A stretch of DNA of 22,199 nucleotides. It comes from Methanobacteriota archaeon (GTDB taxonomy: Archaea > Methanobacteriota > Methanobacteria > Methanobacteriales > Methanobacteriaceae). The stretch lies in assembly GCA_023434825.1 (NCBI GenBank), contig JAEYSH010000146.1, positions 1 to 22,199 on the forward strand. The letters run 5' to 3'. This document shows, one piece after another, positions 14,105 through 22,058 of the stretch. Both the position numbers and the translations under genes were made by a program. The notes beneath the pieces are model-generated. The model saw only the letters and a list, made by a program, of their open reading frames with translations. It searched no databases and was not told the origin of the DNA. The first letter of the stretch is position 1; each line of letters starts with the position of its first letter.

Positions 14105-15319
14105 TTATACTTTTAATGAATCGTACGTTAAAACGTTACATTCTTCGCCTTCACCAATTCCTTCCAGATTTTCTTCGATTATTATATAAGCATCAGATTC
14201 CACCATTGATCTAATTATGCCCGATCCTTTAATTTTCAATGGATTAACAGAATTTCCATCTATTTTAGCTCGGATGTAATCTGTTCTTCCAAGTGAGGAT
14301 GCTATCTTCTTTGAGGCCACTTTTTTTACTATTTGTGGTACTCTATAAATATTCTGCATTTTAAGGAGGTATTCACGTACAAAAACATCGAACTGAACCA
14401 TTGAAGCGACTGGATAGCCTGAAAGCATAAATACTGGCTTTTTATCTATTACTCCAAATCCAAAGGGTTTACCTGGTCTTAAAGATATGCCGTGAATTAA
14501 AACATCTCCTAATTTATCAACCACGTCTACAACAACGTCTCCTTTACTTATTGCAGTACCTCCAGTTGTAATAACAGCATCACATGACTTAATGAATTCT
14601 TTTATCTGATTTTCTACTAATTCTGCATCGTCTCTACAATGGGTTAATTCAGGAACAGCAAGGGTACTTTCTACTAGTGCTTTTAAAGTGAAATGATTTG
14701 AATTTACTATTTCTGCATCTTTAAGTTCTTTACCAGACATTACAAGTTCATTTCCAGTTGTAATAATCCCAATTTTGGGTTTTTTAAACATTTCTATCTG
14801 TTCGTGACCGGCTGACGTAATTATACCAATATCCTGGGGTCTTAGCAGCTTTGGAGATTTTAATAGTAAATCTCCTTTTTTAAAGTCTTCTGCAGCTGGA
14901 GATACATTTTCACCAGGTGTAATGCTTGTTAAAACTTCTAAATCATCGCTTTGTTCATAAGTATACTCTTCCATCACTACCCCATTTGCACCATTTGGAA
15001 TAGGAGCTCCAGTAGCGATCTTAACAGCTTCTCCGTCTTTTAAAGTAACATTTGATTTTTTTCCCGCACCTATTCTATCTATAATTTTTAAATTTGCCGG
15101 ATTCGATTCTGAAAAGCCAAATGTATTTTCAGCTTTTACTGCGTATCCATCCATTGCTGATCGGTCAAATGAGGGAGAGTCAAAAAGTGCATTAACATTT
15201 ACACCAAGCACTCGGTTATAGGCATCTTCGAGATAAATTTTTTCGGTTGATTTCTCTACTTCAACATTATTTATAATATTTAAAGCATCTTCAAGGGGCA
15301 TTAATTCAAATAAAAACAT
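14105..15319 (-). CDS. moeA: Molybdopterin molybdenumtransferase MoeA
   Basis: Inserts molybdate (or tungstate) into adenylated molybdopterin, needed for formylmethanofuran and formate dehydrogenases. The 404 residues show the family motifs in order: DRSAMDGYAV (about 53-62), TGAPIPNGANGVVMEE, SPAAEDFKKGD, IGIITTGNEL, the MPT-binding ITTGGTAISKGD, RPGKPFGFG and MLSGYPVAS, ending in the small beta-barrel domain. The ATG at 15319 has only a weak purine-rich upstream site (GGAAGTAGA). It is transcribed with the downstream protease gene (68 bp apart). Methanogens often have two MoeA paralogues; which role this one has cannot be seen. Confidence 0.93.
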   Translation of the reverse strand: MFLFELMPLEDALNIINNVEVEKSTEKIYLEDAYNRVLGVNVNALFDSPSFDRSAMDGYAVKAENTFGFSESNPANLKIIDRIGAGKKSNVTLKDGEAVKIATGAPIPNGANGVVMEEYTYEQSDDLEVLTSITPGENVSPAAEDFKKGDLLLKSPKLLRPQDIGIITSAGHEQIEMFKKPKIGIITTGNELVMSGKELKDAEIVNSNHFTLKALVESTLAVPELTHCRDDAELVENQIKEFIKSCDAVITTGGTAISKGDVVVDVVDKLGDVLIHGISLRPGKPFGFGVIDKKPVFMLSGYPVASMVQFDVFVREYLLKMQNIYRVPQIVKKVASKKIASSLGRTDYIRAKIDGNSVNPLKIKGSGIIRSMVESDAYIIIEENLEGIGEGEECNVLTYDSLKV

Positions 15320-15722
15320 TTTAGTCTACTTCCATGATAAATAGGATAGTTCAGTTAATTTACTATTTTTAATATGTAAACTTAATTAAATAATTCACTA
15401 TGAAATATGTTATTTGTTTTAATGATATTTTTTGTCTCTCTTAAAAATCTGTTTATATTGTAATTTCATGTTTTTTTTAAGATAACGGGTTTAAAATTAT
15501 TTTTATTAGTATTGCCATTTGATAACAAAATTTATTTTATAATAATCCAAACCATAAGAAATTCAATAAAAAATGATCATATAATTAATAGATTTTTGAA
15601 AATAATTAAAAAAATAGTTTGAATTTGAAAGGCTTACATTTAAAATTTAAATAATAGAAATAGTAATAAAAATCAGGACTAAAATGGAAATTAAGAGATT
15701 TTTCACCATTTTTATTAAAAAC

Positions 15723-15805
15723 ATTTATAATTGTCTAATAAGTTATATATGCATGAATTTCAACGTATTCTTAGATTTAGGGTCTATTCGCCCGCTTTTG
15801 ATTAA
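15723..15805 (+). other. Promoter-like element followed by an 18-codon frame, or a small RNA
   Basis: TTTATAA at 15723-15729, preceded by AAAAACA, resembles the promoter of the gene at 16140 (AAAACATTTATAA in both). About 25 bases later an ATG at 15749 opens MHEFQRILRFRVYSPAFD and stops at 15805, as a leaderless mRNA would. It matches no peptide I know. A short noncoding RNA is equally likely. Confidence 0.2.
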
Positions 15806-16030
15806 GTAGGAGAAGCAAGATATATCAAAACTAATTTGACTTTATAATTTCAAAGTATAATGCTCTGTATTAGTGTCAATTTTTTAAAATAGAGTTTAAT
15901 TAGGGCTAATTTACTAAAAATAAAAACTAAATGTGCTCCACTTAATAGTGACAATTAAATAAGCTATAAAACGACCTTATTTCTTAAAAATAGCTCTATA
16001 GACGCTTTTTTTGAATATAAAATCAAAACA

Positions 16031-16037
16031 TTTATAA
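16031..16037 (+). promoter_or_regulatory. TATA box of the secreted transglutaminase-like gene
   Basis: TTTATAA in the context AAAACATTTATAAGG. A transcription start near 16057-16060 would leave a leader of roughly 50 nt or more that begins with the hairpin at 16062-16101 and ends in GGAGG at 16104-16108. Confidence 0.5.
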
Positions 16038-16061
16038 GGCATGTTGCTTTATTATAGTGTT

Positions 16062-16101
16062 GTCTAAAGGCGTTATTAGTAGGTGTATTAATACTTTAGA
16101 C
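16062..16101 (+). promoter_or_regulatory. Leader hairpin directly before the ribosome-binding site
   Basis: GTCTAAAG (16062-16069) and CTTTAGAC (16094-16101) are a perfect 8-bp inverted repeat with a 24-nt loop, itself containing TATTA/TAATA. The 3' arm ends 2 nt before GGAGG (16104-16108). It could stabilise the mRNA 5' end or modulate translation. Confidence 0.45.
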
Positions 16102-16139
16102 TCGGAGGCGGTACATTTAAGCGACGAAAAACGTATACA

Positions 16140-16688
16140 TTGCTCCTAGCTATAGGCATGGCAATGTTCATTTTTCCCTCATCGATTGGGGCAGCTGACC
16201 AAAGTGCAAGCGATAATAGTGCAAAAATTGGTATAAACGATAATAATGCTGTTACAGTAAATGCAGCATCGAAATCAAAAAAGTTTAAAGCAAAAAAAGT
16301 CAGTAAAGCCAAAAAGACTTACAAGAAAACTACTTACAAATATAAAAAAGTTAAAGCTTCATCCAATTATTCAAAAACATCTTACAAATCAAGTAGTGCA
16401 AGATTTACCAGTGATTCAACAATTGATTCAATAATGAGATCTGGAGCCAAATACGGTTACAAGCGTGGTGTAAGCTCTTCATCTGCAATGCAAAGTGTAG
16501 GTGCTGGTGATTGCTGGGCTATGAGTGAATATTTAAATAATCAGTTTAAAGCATCAGGATACAATTCAAGAGTTATACAGTATAAAACCAGTTATTCAAG
16601 TAAGCACAGATCAGTACAGATTAATCAAAACGGAAAATGGATAACTGTTCCTTATAGATCTTATGGATACAACCGTATGTTTGTATAA
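16140..16688 (+). CDS. Secreted lysine/tyrosine-rich protein with transglutaminase-like cysteine domain; start codon uncertain
   Basis: From TTG 16140 the frame gives 182 residues. A hydrophobic stretch LLAIGMAMFIFPSSIGAA is a signal peptide, followed by a basic repeat-like linker (KKFKAKKVSKAKKTYKK, residues 47-63) suited to the cell wall. A C-terminal domain has GDCWAMSEYL (C125) and KHRSVQI (H156), the Cys-His arrangement of transglutaminase-like peptidases such as pseudomurein endoisopeptidases; the third catalytic Asp is not evident. The frame stays open upstream to 16092 and reads FKRRKTYT just before the hydrophobic core, the expected basic n-region. GGAGG at 16104-16108 points to codon 16116-16118, which is TTT, one base from TTG. 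The true start is therefore probably 16116, either noncanonical or altered by mutation or sequencing error. Confidence 0.65.
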   Translation: MLLAIGMAMFIFPSSIGAADQSASDNSAKIGINDNNAVTVNAASKSKKFKAKKVSKAKKTYKKTTYKYKKVKASSNYSKTSYKSSSARFTSDSTIDSIMRSGAKYGYKRGVSSSSAMQSVGAGDCWAMSEYLNNQFKASGYNSRVIQYKTSYSSKHRSVQINQNGKWITVPYRSYGYNRMFV

Positions 16689-16709
16689 TGAGATAGGGAA
16701 TTATTCAAA

Positions 16710-16743
16710 AAGATGAATGAGCAATTTGCTATATTTTCATCTT
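16710..16743 (+). terminator. Hairpin after the secreted protein gene
   Basis: AAGATGAA (16710-16717) pairs with TTCATCTT (16736-16743); the loop contains GCAATTTGC, which can pair on itself. It starts 22 bp after the stop codon and is followed by an AT-rich tract. Likely a transcript 3' end. Confidence 0.45.
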
Positions 16744-16846
16744 ATTTAAAAAAATATCTAATTTTATTTAAAATATTTAATGAATTATCACACTTTTTGT
16801 TTTTAATTCTGTTTAAATTATTAATGAAAAATTTCTTATTAAACAA

Positions 16847-16881
16847 ACATAGATTATAATAGTTAAATTGAAAATCTATGT
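16847..16881. repeat. 9-bp inverted repeat before the TIR-like gene
   Basis: ACATAGATT (16847-16855) and AATCTATGT (16873-16881) are perfectly complementary with a 17-nt spacer, about 45 bp before the ribosome-binding site of the next gene. It may be an operator or a leader hairpin; nothing in the sequence decides between them. Confidence 0.4.
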
Positions 16882-16939
16882 GAATTATCAATTCAATATA
16901 ACAGCTTTATTAGATTGTTAACTATTGGAGGTTATTTCA

Positions 16940-17332
16940 TTGTTTGAAGAAGAATTAAAGACTTATAAAATTTTTATAAGTTATATAGATAAAGATAATG
17001 AAGAATATGATACTTTCATTCAAAAACTTTCTTCTGCACATGATTTTGAATATGAAAATTCAGGAATATTAGGAAACTTAAGTGATGATGAGCTTAAAAA
17101 ACAGATAGGATCTGCAGGTGTTGTAATTATTTTATCAGGCCTTTATAATGATTATAAATCTATTGTAGGAAAACAAATAGGTATTGCAAGAGATTTAGGT
17201 AAATCAATCATCGTTATTCGCCCATATGGTGTAGAAAATGTCCCATTAAGTCTTGAAGAAATTGCTCAAGACATTATAGGTTGGAATGCACCTTGTATAG
17301 TTGGTTCTATTGAAGAAAATTATCAAGAATAA
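16940..17332 (+). CDS. TIR-like protein (MTH538 / ThsB family)
   Basis: A 130-residue single-domain protein of the MTH538 TIR-like family (PF08937), whose relatives include the ThsB sensors of Thoeris phage defence. Visible are the first strand YKIFISYIDKDN (9-20), the helix LSDDELKKQIGSAGVVIILSG (48-67), and the strand GKSIIVIRPYGVENVP (87-102). In NAD-cleaving TIR domains a glutamate lies in the helix between these last two; here the segment reads SIVGKQIGIARDLGK, with Q79 where the family's wEI-type glutamate would align, so catalysis is doubtful. The start is TTG 16940, placed 7 nt after GGAGGT (16927-16932). No ThsA-like partner is in the window. It is a lone gene, convergent with msrA. 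Confidence 0.7.
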   Translation: MFEEELKTYKIFISYIDKDNEEYDTFIQKLSSAHDFEYENSGILGNLSDDELKKQIGSAGVVIILSGLYNDYKSIVGKQIGIARDLGKSIIVIRPYGVENVPLSLEEIAQDIIGWNAPCIVGSIEENYQE

Positions 17333-17358
17333 TTTTTAAAAATAATTTAAAAATTCGT

Positions 17359-17380
17359 TATACACTTGCAATTTATGTCA
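17359..17380 (+). repeat. 22-nt direct repeat, copy 1
   Basis: Begins TATACACTTGCA and ends TTATGTCA; differs at one position from the copy at 17435-17456. It starts 27 bp after the TIR-like gene. Confidence 0.75.
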
Positions 17381-17434
17381 TTTGATTACTATATTTACTA
17401 CCAACCGTGTAGTGTTTTATTTGGTTTGTTTAAA

Positions 17435-17456
17435 TATACACTTGCAACTTATGTCA
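17435..17456 (+). repeat. 22-nt direct repeat, copy 2
   Basis: One mismatch to the copy 76 bp upstream. It overlaps a TATA-like TTTAAATATA (17429-17438) and lies about 30 bp before the GC-rich stem-loop, so it may belong to that element's promoter. Confidence 0.75.
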
Positions 17457-17480
17457 AAAATAACAAAAAAGTATTACAAA

Positions 17481-17523
17481 GGGGGGTAACATCCCTGTGT
17501 GGTGGAGGCACTGGGCAGGGATG
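17481..17523 (+). ncRNA. GC-rich stem-loop, candidate structured small RNA
   Basis: In very AT-rich surroundings, CATCCCTG (17490-17497) and CAGGGATG (17516-17523) form a perfect 8-bp stem around an 18-nt loop. A second small hairpin, GGTG-GAGG-CACT (17501-17512), fits inside that loop. The preceding GGGG (17483-17486) can instead pair with TCCC (17492-17495), giving a competing fold. A TATA-like element and the second 22-nt repeat lie upstream. It matches no RNA family I recognise, and the strand is a guess. A terminator shared by the convergent TIR-like and msrA genes is the main alternative. Confidence 0.35.
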
Positions 17524-17617
17524 CAAGTAATATTATATTTTAAATAGTTAATAATATTTTCTATTTTAATGTGTTTAGATAAATTTGAAAAATTAATTTT
17601 TGTTTTTAAAAGGTTGA

Positions 17618-18112
17618 TTAGAATCTACAACTGCTTTGCCCACGTTTTTTGAGGTACTGTTGATGATAATCTTCAGCAAGATAGAATTTATAATCTGATG
17701 CTGGGACTATTTCAGTTACAATGTCTCTATTATAGATTCCAAATTCTTGTAATTTCTCTTTTGAATTTATAGCTGCTTTTTGTTGTTCTTCATCATAATA
17801 AAAGATAATTGATCGATATTGCTCTCCTATGTCTGGCCCCTGACGATTTAAAGTTGTGGGATCATGAACATTCCAGAAAACATTAAGCAGTTCATCATAA
17901 GAAATAACTGAAGGGTCATAGGTGACTTCAACGGTTTCTGCATGCCCTGTTTGTCCGGAACATACATCTTGATAGTTTGGATTTTGAGTATGTCCTCCCA
18001 TATATCCTACTGCAGTGGATATTACTCCTCCTGTAGTTCTAAAAGTTTCTTCTACTCCCCAGAAGCATCCTGCACCAAATGAAGCCTTTCTATATTTTTT
18101 TTCATCTGCCAT
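17618..18112 (-). CDS. msrA: Peptide methionine sulfoxide reductase MsrA
   Basis: Repairs oxidised methionine (S-sulfoxide form) in proteins. The 164 residues contain the catalytic motif GAGCFWG with C16, the GYMGG and GHAETVEVTYDP segments, HDPTTLNRQGPDIGEQYRS, and a C-terminal C162 (SSCRF) as a likely resolving cysteine. The ATG at 18112 is chosen because GGTGTGAT lies immediately upstream; the in-frame GTG at 18121 overlaps that site. It is transcribed alone, divergent from the ABC exporter. Despite the redox theme of the window, no TTCG-N8-CGAA operator is seen in the 208 bp before it. Confidence 0.93.
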   Translation of the reverse strand: MADEKKYRKASFGAGCFWGVEETFRTTGGVISTAVGYMGGHTQNPNYQDVCSGQTGHAETVEVTYDPSVISYDELLNVFWNVHDPTTLNRQGPDIGEQYRSIIFYYDEEQQKAAINSKEKLQEFGIYNRDIVTEIVPASDYKFYLAEDYHQQYLKKRGQSSCRF

Positions 18113-18329
18113 TTTTATCACACCTATAGAATAACTTGGAAAAAATGAATTTTAAATTTAATAAAATTCTTTCAGTTTCTTATTATTAATAATTTATGTA
18201 TTAACAAAATAGGTTATTTGACGCCAATTTTCTTAATTATCTTACTTAAATGGATTTTAATATATAAAAATCAACTAAAGTTTAATTATCATAATAAAAT
18301 TTTTATGTTTTAAAAACAATCATAAATGG

Positions 18330-19226
18330 ATGATAACTATAAGCTCCTTAACCAAATATTTTGGTAAAATACATGCTTTAGATAATTTAAATCTTGAAAT
18401 TAAAAAAGGAGAACTTTTAGGGTTAATAGGTCCGAACGGAGCAGGAAAAACCACAGCAATAAGAATTATATGTGGTATATTAAAACCTGACCATGGAGAT
18501 GTAGTTGTCGGGGGTTATAGCGTTTTAAAGGATCCAATTAAAGTTAAATCGATGATAGGTTACCTTCCAGAAGAACCAAACCTTTATGAAAGATTTAAAG
18601 CGCGTGATCTTTTAAAATATTTTGGAGAACTTTATGGAGTTCCTAAAGATATTCTTGATGATAGGGTTATTGAACTTTTAGAGCTTGTAGGAATGGAAAA
18701 ACGTGCAGAACATAGGATAAACACTTTTTCTAAAGGGCTACGCCAGAGAGTTGGTATTGCAAGGGCGTTGATTCATGACCCAGAGATTATTATTTTTGAT
18801 GAACCAACAATGGGGCTTGATCCAGCAACTTCTATTTCTATTAGAAACTTTATTGAAGGTCTTAAAGGAGAAAAGACCATAATTTTATGTACTCATTATA
18901 TGGATGAAGCTGATGCATTATGTGATCGAGTCGCAATATTAAATGGGGGCAAAATAAGGGATATGGGAACTCCGGACTATCTTAAAGAGAAAATACATGG
19001 TCAAACTATCCTTCAAATCAAGATCAAGAGTCCTAATGTGGATAGTGAAAGTATCAGTTCATTTAATTCTGTAGAAAATGTTACCTTAAAAGGAAATGAG
19101 ATTCTTATTTCTTTAAATTCTAAGGATGAAATTTCAGATATAGTAAATCTTATTGGGCATAATTTAGTGTCTGTAAATACTAAAGAGCCGACTTTAGAGG
19201 ATGTATTTATTTACACCGTAAAATAA
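18330..19226 (+). CDS. ABC transporter ATP-binding protein (ABC-2 / NatA type)
   Basis: A 298-residue ATPase that powers the exporter formed with the next two genes. Walker A is GPNGAGKTT (34-42), the signature is FSKGLRQ (133-139, a common variant of LSGGQ in this class), Walker B is IIIFDEPTMGLDP (153-165), and the switch histidine is H189 in CTHYMDEAD. The C-terminal 75 residues are the accessory region found in NatA/DrrA-like ATPases. The first in-frame ATG is used; TATATAAAAA at 18261-18270 or TTTTTATG near 18299 could serve as promoter, the latter giving a leaderless mRNA. A permease gene follows after 13 bp. Substrate unknown (Na+, drugs or lipids are exported by relatives). Confidence 0.9.
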   Translation: MITISSLTKYFGKIHALDNLNLEIKKGELLGLIGPNGAGKTTAIRIICGILKPDHGDVVVGGYSVLKDPIKVKSMIGYLPEEPNLYERFKARDLLKYFGELYGVPKDILDDRVIELLELVGMEKRAEHRINTFSKGLRQRVGIARALIHDPEIIIFDEPTMGLDPATSISIRNFIEGLKGEKTIILCTHYMDEADALCDRVAILNGGKIRDMGTPDYLKEKIHGQTILQIKIKSPNVDSESISSFNSVENVTLKGNEILISLNSKDEISDIVNLIGHNLVSVNTKEPTLEDVFIYTVK

Positions 19227-19239
19227 TTTAGAGGATTTC

Positions 19240-20436
19240 ATGAAATTTTTTACCATAACTAAATGGGAATTTAAAAGTTCAATTAAAAGTAGAAAGTTTG
19301 TTGCACTATTTTTTATGCAAATTTTAATTTTAGTTTTAATGCTAGTTTTCTTTAACTTTTTTAATGCTAATATTGCTTCAGAAGATGGTGTTACACTTTC
19401 TCCTTCACTCAGTGGCTTTGCTGCTGTTGATGTATCAGATAAGAGCGGTGTTTTTCAAAAGAATTTAAATAGTGAAATTCTTAAAGTAAATACTTTGAGT
19501 TCAAATGAATCAATTAATCAAATAAATAAGGATAGAGCTACGGCAGTGCTAATTGTTCCTGATGACTTCATAACGAATATTGATGAATTTAAAACGAGTA
19601 AACTGGATCTTTTCGTTAATATGGAAGATCCAAAACAAAGCGTGGCTATTGATGAAGTTAATTCAACTGTAAAAGATATTTCAGCTACAATCTCTAATGA
19701 ATGGATAAATAAGTTAGTACCGCAAAACACATCTACAAATGTGGAAGTGACAGAGGAAAAGACTGGCGAATCTCTCCCTATAAAACTGATTAATAAAATG
19801 ATGATAGTAATTCTTCTTTTCCTGCCTCTATTCCTCTTTGGAAACATGGTTGTTGATAGTATTGTAGGTGAAAAAGAAAGAAAGACAGGAGAAATTTTAG
19901 TAGCAATGCCTGTAAGCCACACAGATATTATCATTGGGAAAAACATGGCAGTTGTAGTGACCATTGCACTGCAAATTGCAATTTGGATAATAATCCTTTT
20001 AATTGCGGGATTTGAAATTAATAATGTTTTACTGGTTTATATGGTAATCATATTGACTGCTATCCCTATTGTAGGTATAACAAGCGTTATAGCAGCTTAT
20101 TCAAAAAACTATAAAGAAGCAGGAATTGGATTAAGTTTTATCTACATTGCTATTGTAGGGTATTTAGTTATACCGGCTCTTGCATATATTTCAAGACAGC
20201 TACCCGGATCAAACATATCGCCCATGACTCTGGTAATCCGTCTTTTTTCAGGTGAAACTATATCAATATCTGAACTGGTTATTCCTCTTGTTTCAATTAT
20301 AGTATTAAGTGTTATAACTTTCTGGTTAACAATTAAACTCTTTAAAAGAGATGAAATAATGTTTGGGCCTCGTCCAGGAATAATAAGATTCACTCTTAAT
20401 ATTTTATTTAAAAAAAAAATAAAACAAATTAAATAA
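19240..20436 (+). CDS. ABC-2 type permease, first subunit (NatB-like)
   Basis: A 398-residue membrane subunit. One N-terminal transmembrane helix (about 21-41) is followed by a roughly 140-residue extracellular domain (45-185) and then about five more helices (187-206, 232-250, 258-285, 293-318, 342-366). The cytoplasmic motif VGEKERKTGEILVAMPVS (about 209-226) is the coupling element shared with the second permease. The C-terminus is very basic. GAGGAT precedes the ATG by about 6 nt. It lies between the ATPase and the second permease; the two permeases probably form a heterodimer. Confidence 0.87.
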   Translation: MKFFTITKWEFKSSIKSRKFVALFFMQILILVLMLVFFNFFNANIASEDGVTLSPSLSGFAAVDVSDKSGVFQKNLNSEILKVNTLSSNESINQINKDRATAVLIVPDDFITNIDEFKTSKLDLFVNMEDPKQSVAIDEVNSTVKDISATISNEWINKLVPQNTSTNVEVTEEKTGESLPIKLINKMMIVILLFLPLFLFGNMVVDSIVGEKERKTGEILVAMPVSHTDIIIGKNMAVVVTIALQIAIWIIILLIAGFEINNVLLVYMVIILTAIPIVGITSVIAAYSKNYKEAGIGLSFIYIAIVGYLVIPALAYISRQLPGSNISPMTLVIRLFSGETISISELVIPLVSIIVLSVITFWLTIKLFKRDEIMFGPRPGIIRFTLNILFKKKIKQIK

Positions 20437-20548
20437 AAAAGATAATTCAAAAAAAAATTTAAATGATTATTAAGCCATTTACCAGTGCTTAAAATTAATG
20501 AATTAAAAAATGTTTAAATTTGAAGGGCCACAAGTTATAGGAGATAAA

Positions 20549-21679
20549 ATGAAAGTACTTTCCCTTGCAAAAAAAGAAGCCAGAGATATATTAACCAACA
20601 GAATTTATCTGCTGGTAGTATTTGTGCAGGTATTTATTATTCTTGGAGCATTTGGATTAGGGCTTGCAAGTTCTGTAATATCTGATCCGGCGCTTCTTGA
20701 TAAGTTTGGAGCTACTTCATCACTTAAAATTGGGATTTCAGAGGATTTAAAAAATTCTACTCTTGCAAATGATTTGAAAGATCAAAATCTAAATCTTGTA
20801 TATTTTAAAGACATGAATAAAGCCAACGCACTTTTAGGAAAGCAGTTAGTGGCAGTAATTAGTCTATCAAATGATAATATAACATATCAATCAGACACGT
20901 CTAACGTATTTTATCCTATAGTCTCGCAAAAGATAAATAAAGCGTTAGATAATTTTAAATTAGAAAAGAAGCTCCAATCTGCCGGTATAAATGAATCAAT
21001 GATTAACACCATAAAAAATCCTCTAATTATAAATCAAATAAAGGTAAATGGAGAAAATATTGTAGATTTAGCGTTAAATAACGCTTATTTTGTTGAAATA
21101 ATGTATGGATTTATAGTGCCTTTTGTTGTTTTACTTCCATTTTTCCTTGCAAGTAACATTGTAACTGATAGTGTAGTGGGTGAGCGTGAAAGAAAAACAT
21201 TTGAAATGCTTCTTATGACGCCTCTTTCAAGTTCTATGGTTATAATCGGTAAAATATTGCCAATACTTTCATTTTCAATAATCCAAAGCGTTGCATGGAT
21301 GATCCTGCTTAATCTCCTCGGCGTACCCATTTATAACGCGATTATTTTATTTTTAGTGCTTCTATTTGTGGGAATTGGCTTTATTGGAGTTGGAATATTG
21401 ATATCCATGTTTGTTGATAGTACTAAAGAAGCTAATTCAGCTATAACGCTTGTATTGATGTTTGTGACTTTGATACTGTTCATGCCTCTCTTTATTAAAG
21501 TTCCCTTCTTAGAAAATGTTTTAGACTTTATACCCACGGTTTTAATGGTTAAAATGTCTTCAACACCAACATTACCGTATGAAATGTTGATATTTTTAGT
21601 TCCAACAATTTTAATCTCAACATTGATATTTGGGCTTGCTGTTACTTATTTCAGGCATGAAAGGGCAATCCGTCTTTAA
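20549..21679 (+). CDS. ABC-2 type permease, second subunit (NatB-like)
   Basis: A 376-residue membrane subunit with the same plan as the first permease: helix at about 20-42, an outer domain (45-180), then helices from about 183 onward. It has the matching motif VGERERKTFEMLLMTPLS (209-226), so the two arose by duplication. The start ATG 20549 follows GGAG (in ATAGGAGATAAAATG) at standard spacing; an in-frame ATG at 20510 would add 13 hydrophilic residues and lies upstream of that site. A 112-bp gap separates it from the first permease, so it may have some independent transcription. A small coiled-coil protein gene follows after 26 bp. Confidence 0.87.
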   Translation: MKVLSLAKKEARDILTNRIYLLVVFVQVFIILGAFGLGLASSVISDPALLDKFGATSSLKIGISEDLKNSTLANDLKDQNLNLVYFKDMNKANALLGKQLVAVISLSNDNITYQSDTSNVFYPIVSQKINKALDNFKLEKKLQSAGINESMINTIKNPLIINQIKVNGENIVDLALNNAYFVEIMYGFIVPFVVLLPFFLASNIVTDSVVGERERKTFEMLLMTPLSSSMVIIGKILPILSFSIIQSVAWMILLNLLGVPIYNAIILFLVLLFVGIGFIGVGILISMFVDSTKEANSAITLVLMFVTLILFMPLFIKVPFLENVLDFIPTVLMVKMSSTPTLPYEMLIFLVPTILISTLIFGLAVTYFRHERAIRL

Positions 21680-21705
21680 TTTCACTAATTAAAAAAGGTG
21701 ATTTA

Positions 21706-22053
21706 ATGAATGATGATCTTCGTCTACTTCGTGAAGAGAGGTTAAAAGTGGAAAATAAGATTAATAATAGAATAAAAAAGATATCAGAAATGGTAAACAG
21801 CTATTCTGAGGAAGGAGACGCAATAGAAATAATTGCAAACCATCAATATAAGTTACAGGTAGTTGAAGGCGATATTTTAATCATTAAAGATACAGGATCA
21901 GTATTTTTTAAAGATTTAAGACTTTCAACTGATTACCAGATGATTAAACTGGTATTGGAACGTCAGGAAGAAATTTTAAGTAAATTTATAGAATTTAATC
22001 AACGTATGGTTAGAATGGGTTCTAAACTTGGTGAAAGATATATTAAAGATTAA
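21706..22053 (+). CDS. Small coiled-coil protein downstream of ABC exporter, function unknown
   Basis: I do not recognise this 115-residue protein. It is highly charged: residues 1-30 (LRLLREERLKVENKINNRIKKI) and 78-110 (IKLVLERQEEILSKFIEFNQ) look like amphipathic helices able to form coiled coils, with a short beta-like middle (YKLQVVEGDILIIKDTGSVFF). There is no signal peptide, membrane segment or cysteine. AAAGGTGAT directly before the ATG is a strong ribosome-binding site. It is 26 bp after the second permease and probably co-transcribed; a role with the exporter is only a guess. Confidence 0.72.
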   Translation: MNDDLRLLREERLKVENKINNRIKKISEMVNSYSEEGDAIEIIANHQYKLQVVEGDILIIKDTGSVFFKDLRLSTDYQMIKLVLERQEEILSKFIEFNQRMVRMGSKLGERYIKD

Positions 22054-22058
22054 TTTTG

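Larger units (their letters stand above)
15320..16091. other. AT-rich spacer of about 770 bp, no normal gene seen
   Basis: Between the divergent moeA and the secreted transglutaminase-like gene. Both strands are rich in stops and A/T homopolymers. The only organised elements I see are a TATA-like promoter followed by an 18-codon frame (15723-15805) and the promoter and leader hairpin of the downstream gene (16031-16101). Confidence 0.6.

Noticed and set aside
17359..17456. Two 22-nt repeats as a CRISPR array
   Set aside because: There are only two copies, the repeat is not partly palindromic, and no third repeat or cas gene is present.
19518..19964. 148-residue minus-strand frame within the first permease
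   Set aside because: It is opposite a permease with clear ABC-2 motifs; the serine/isoleucine-rich translation is a shadow of that gene.
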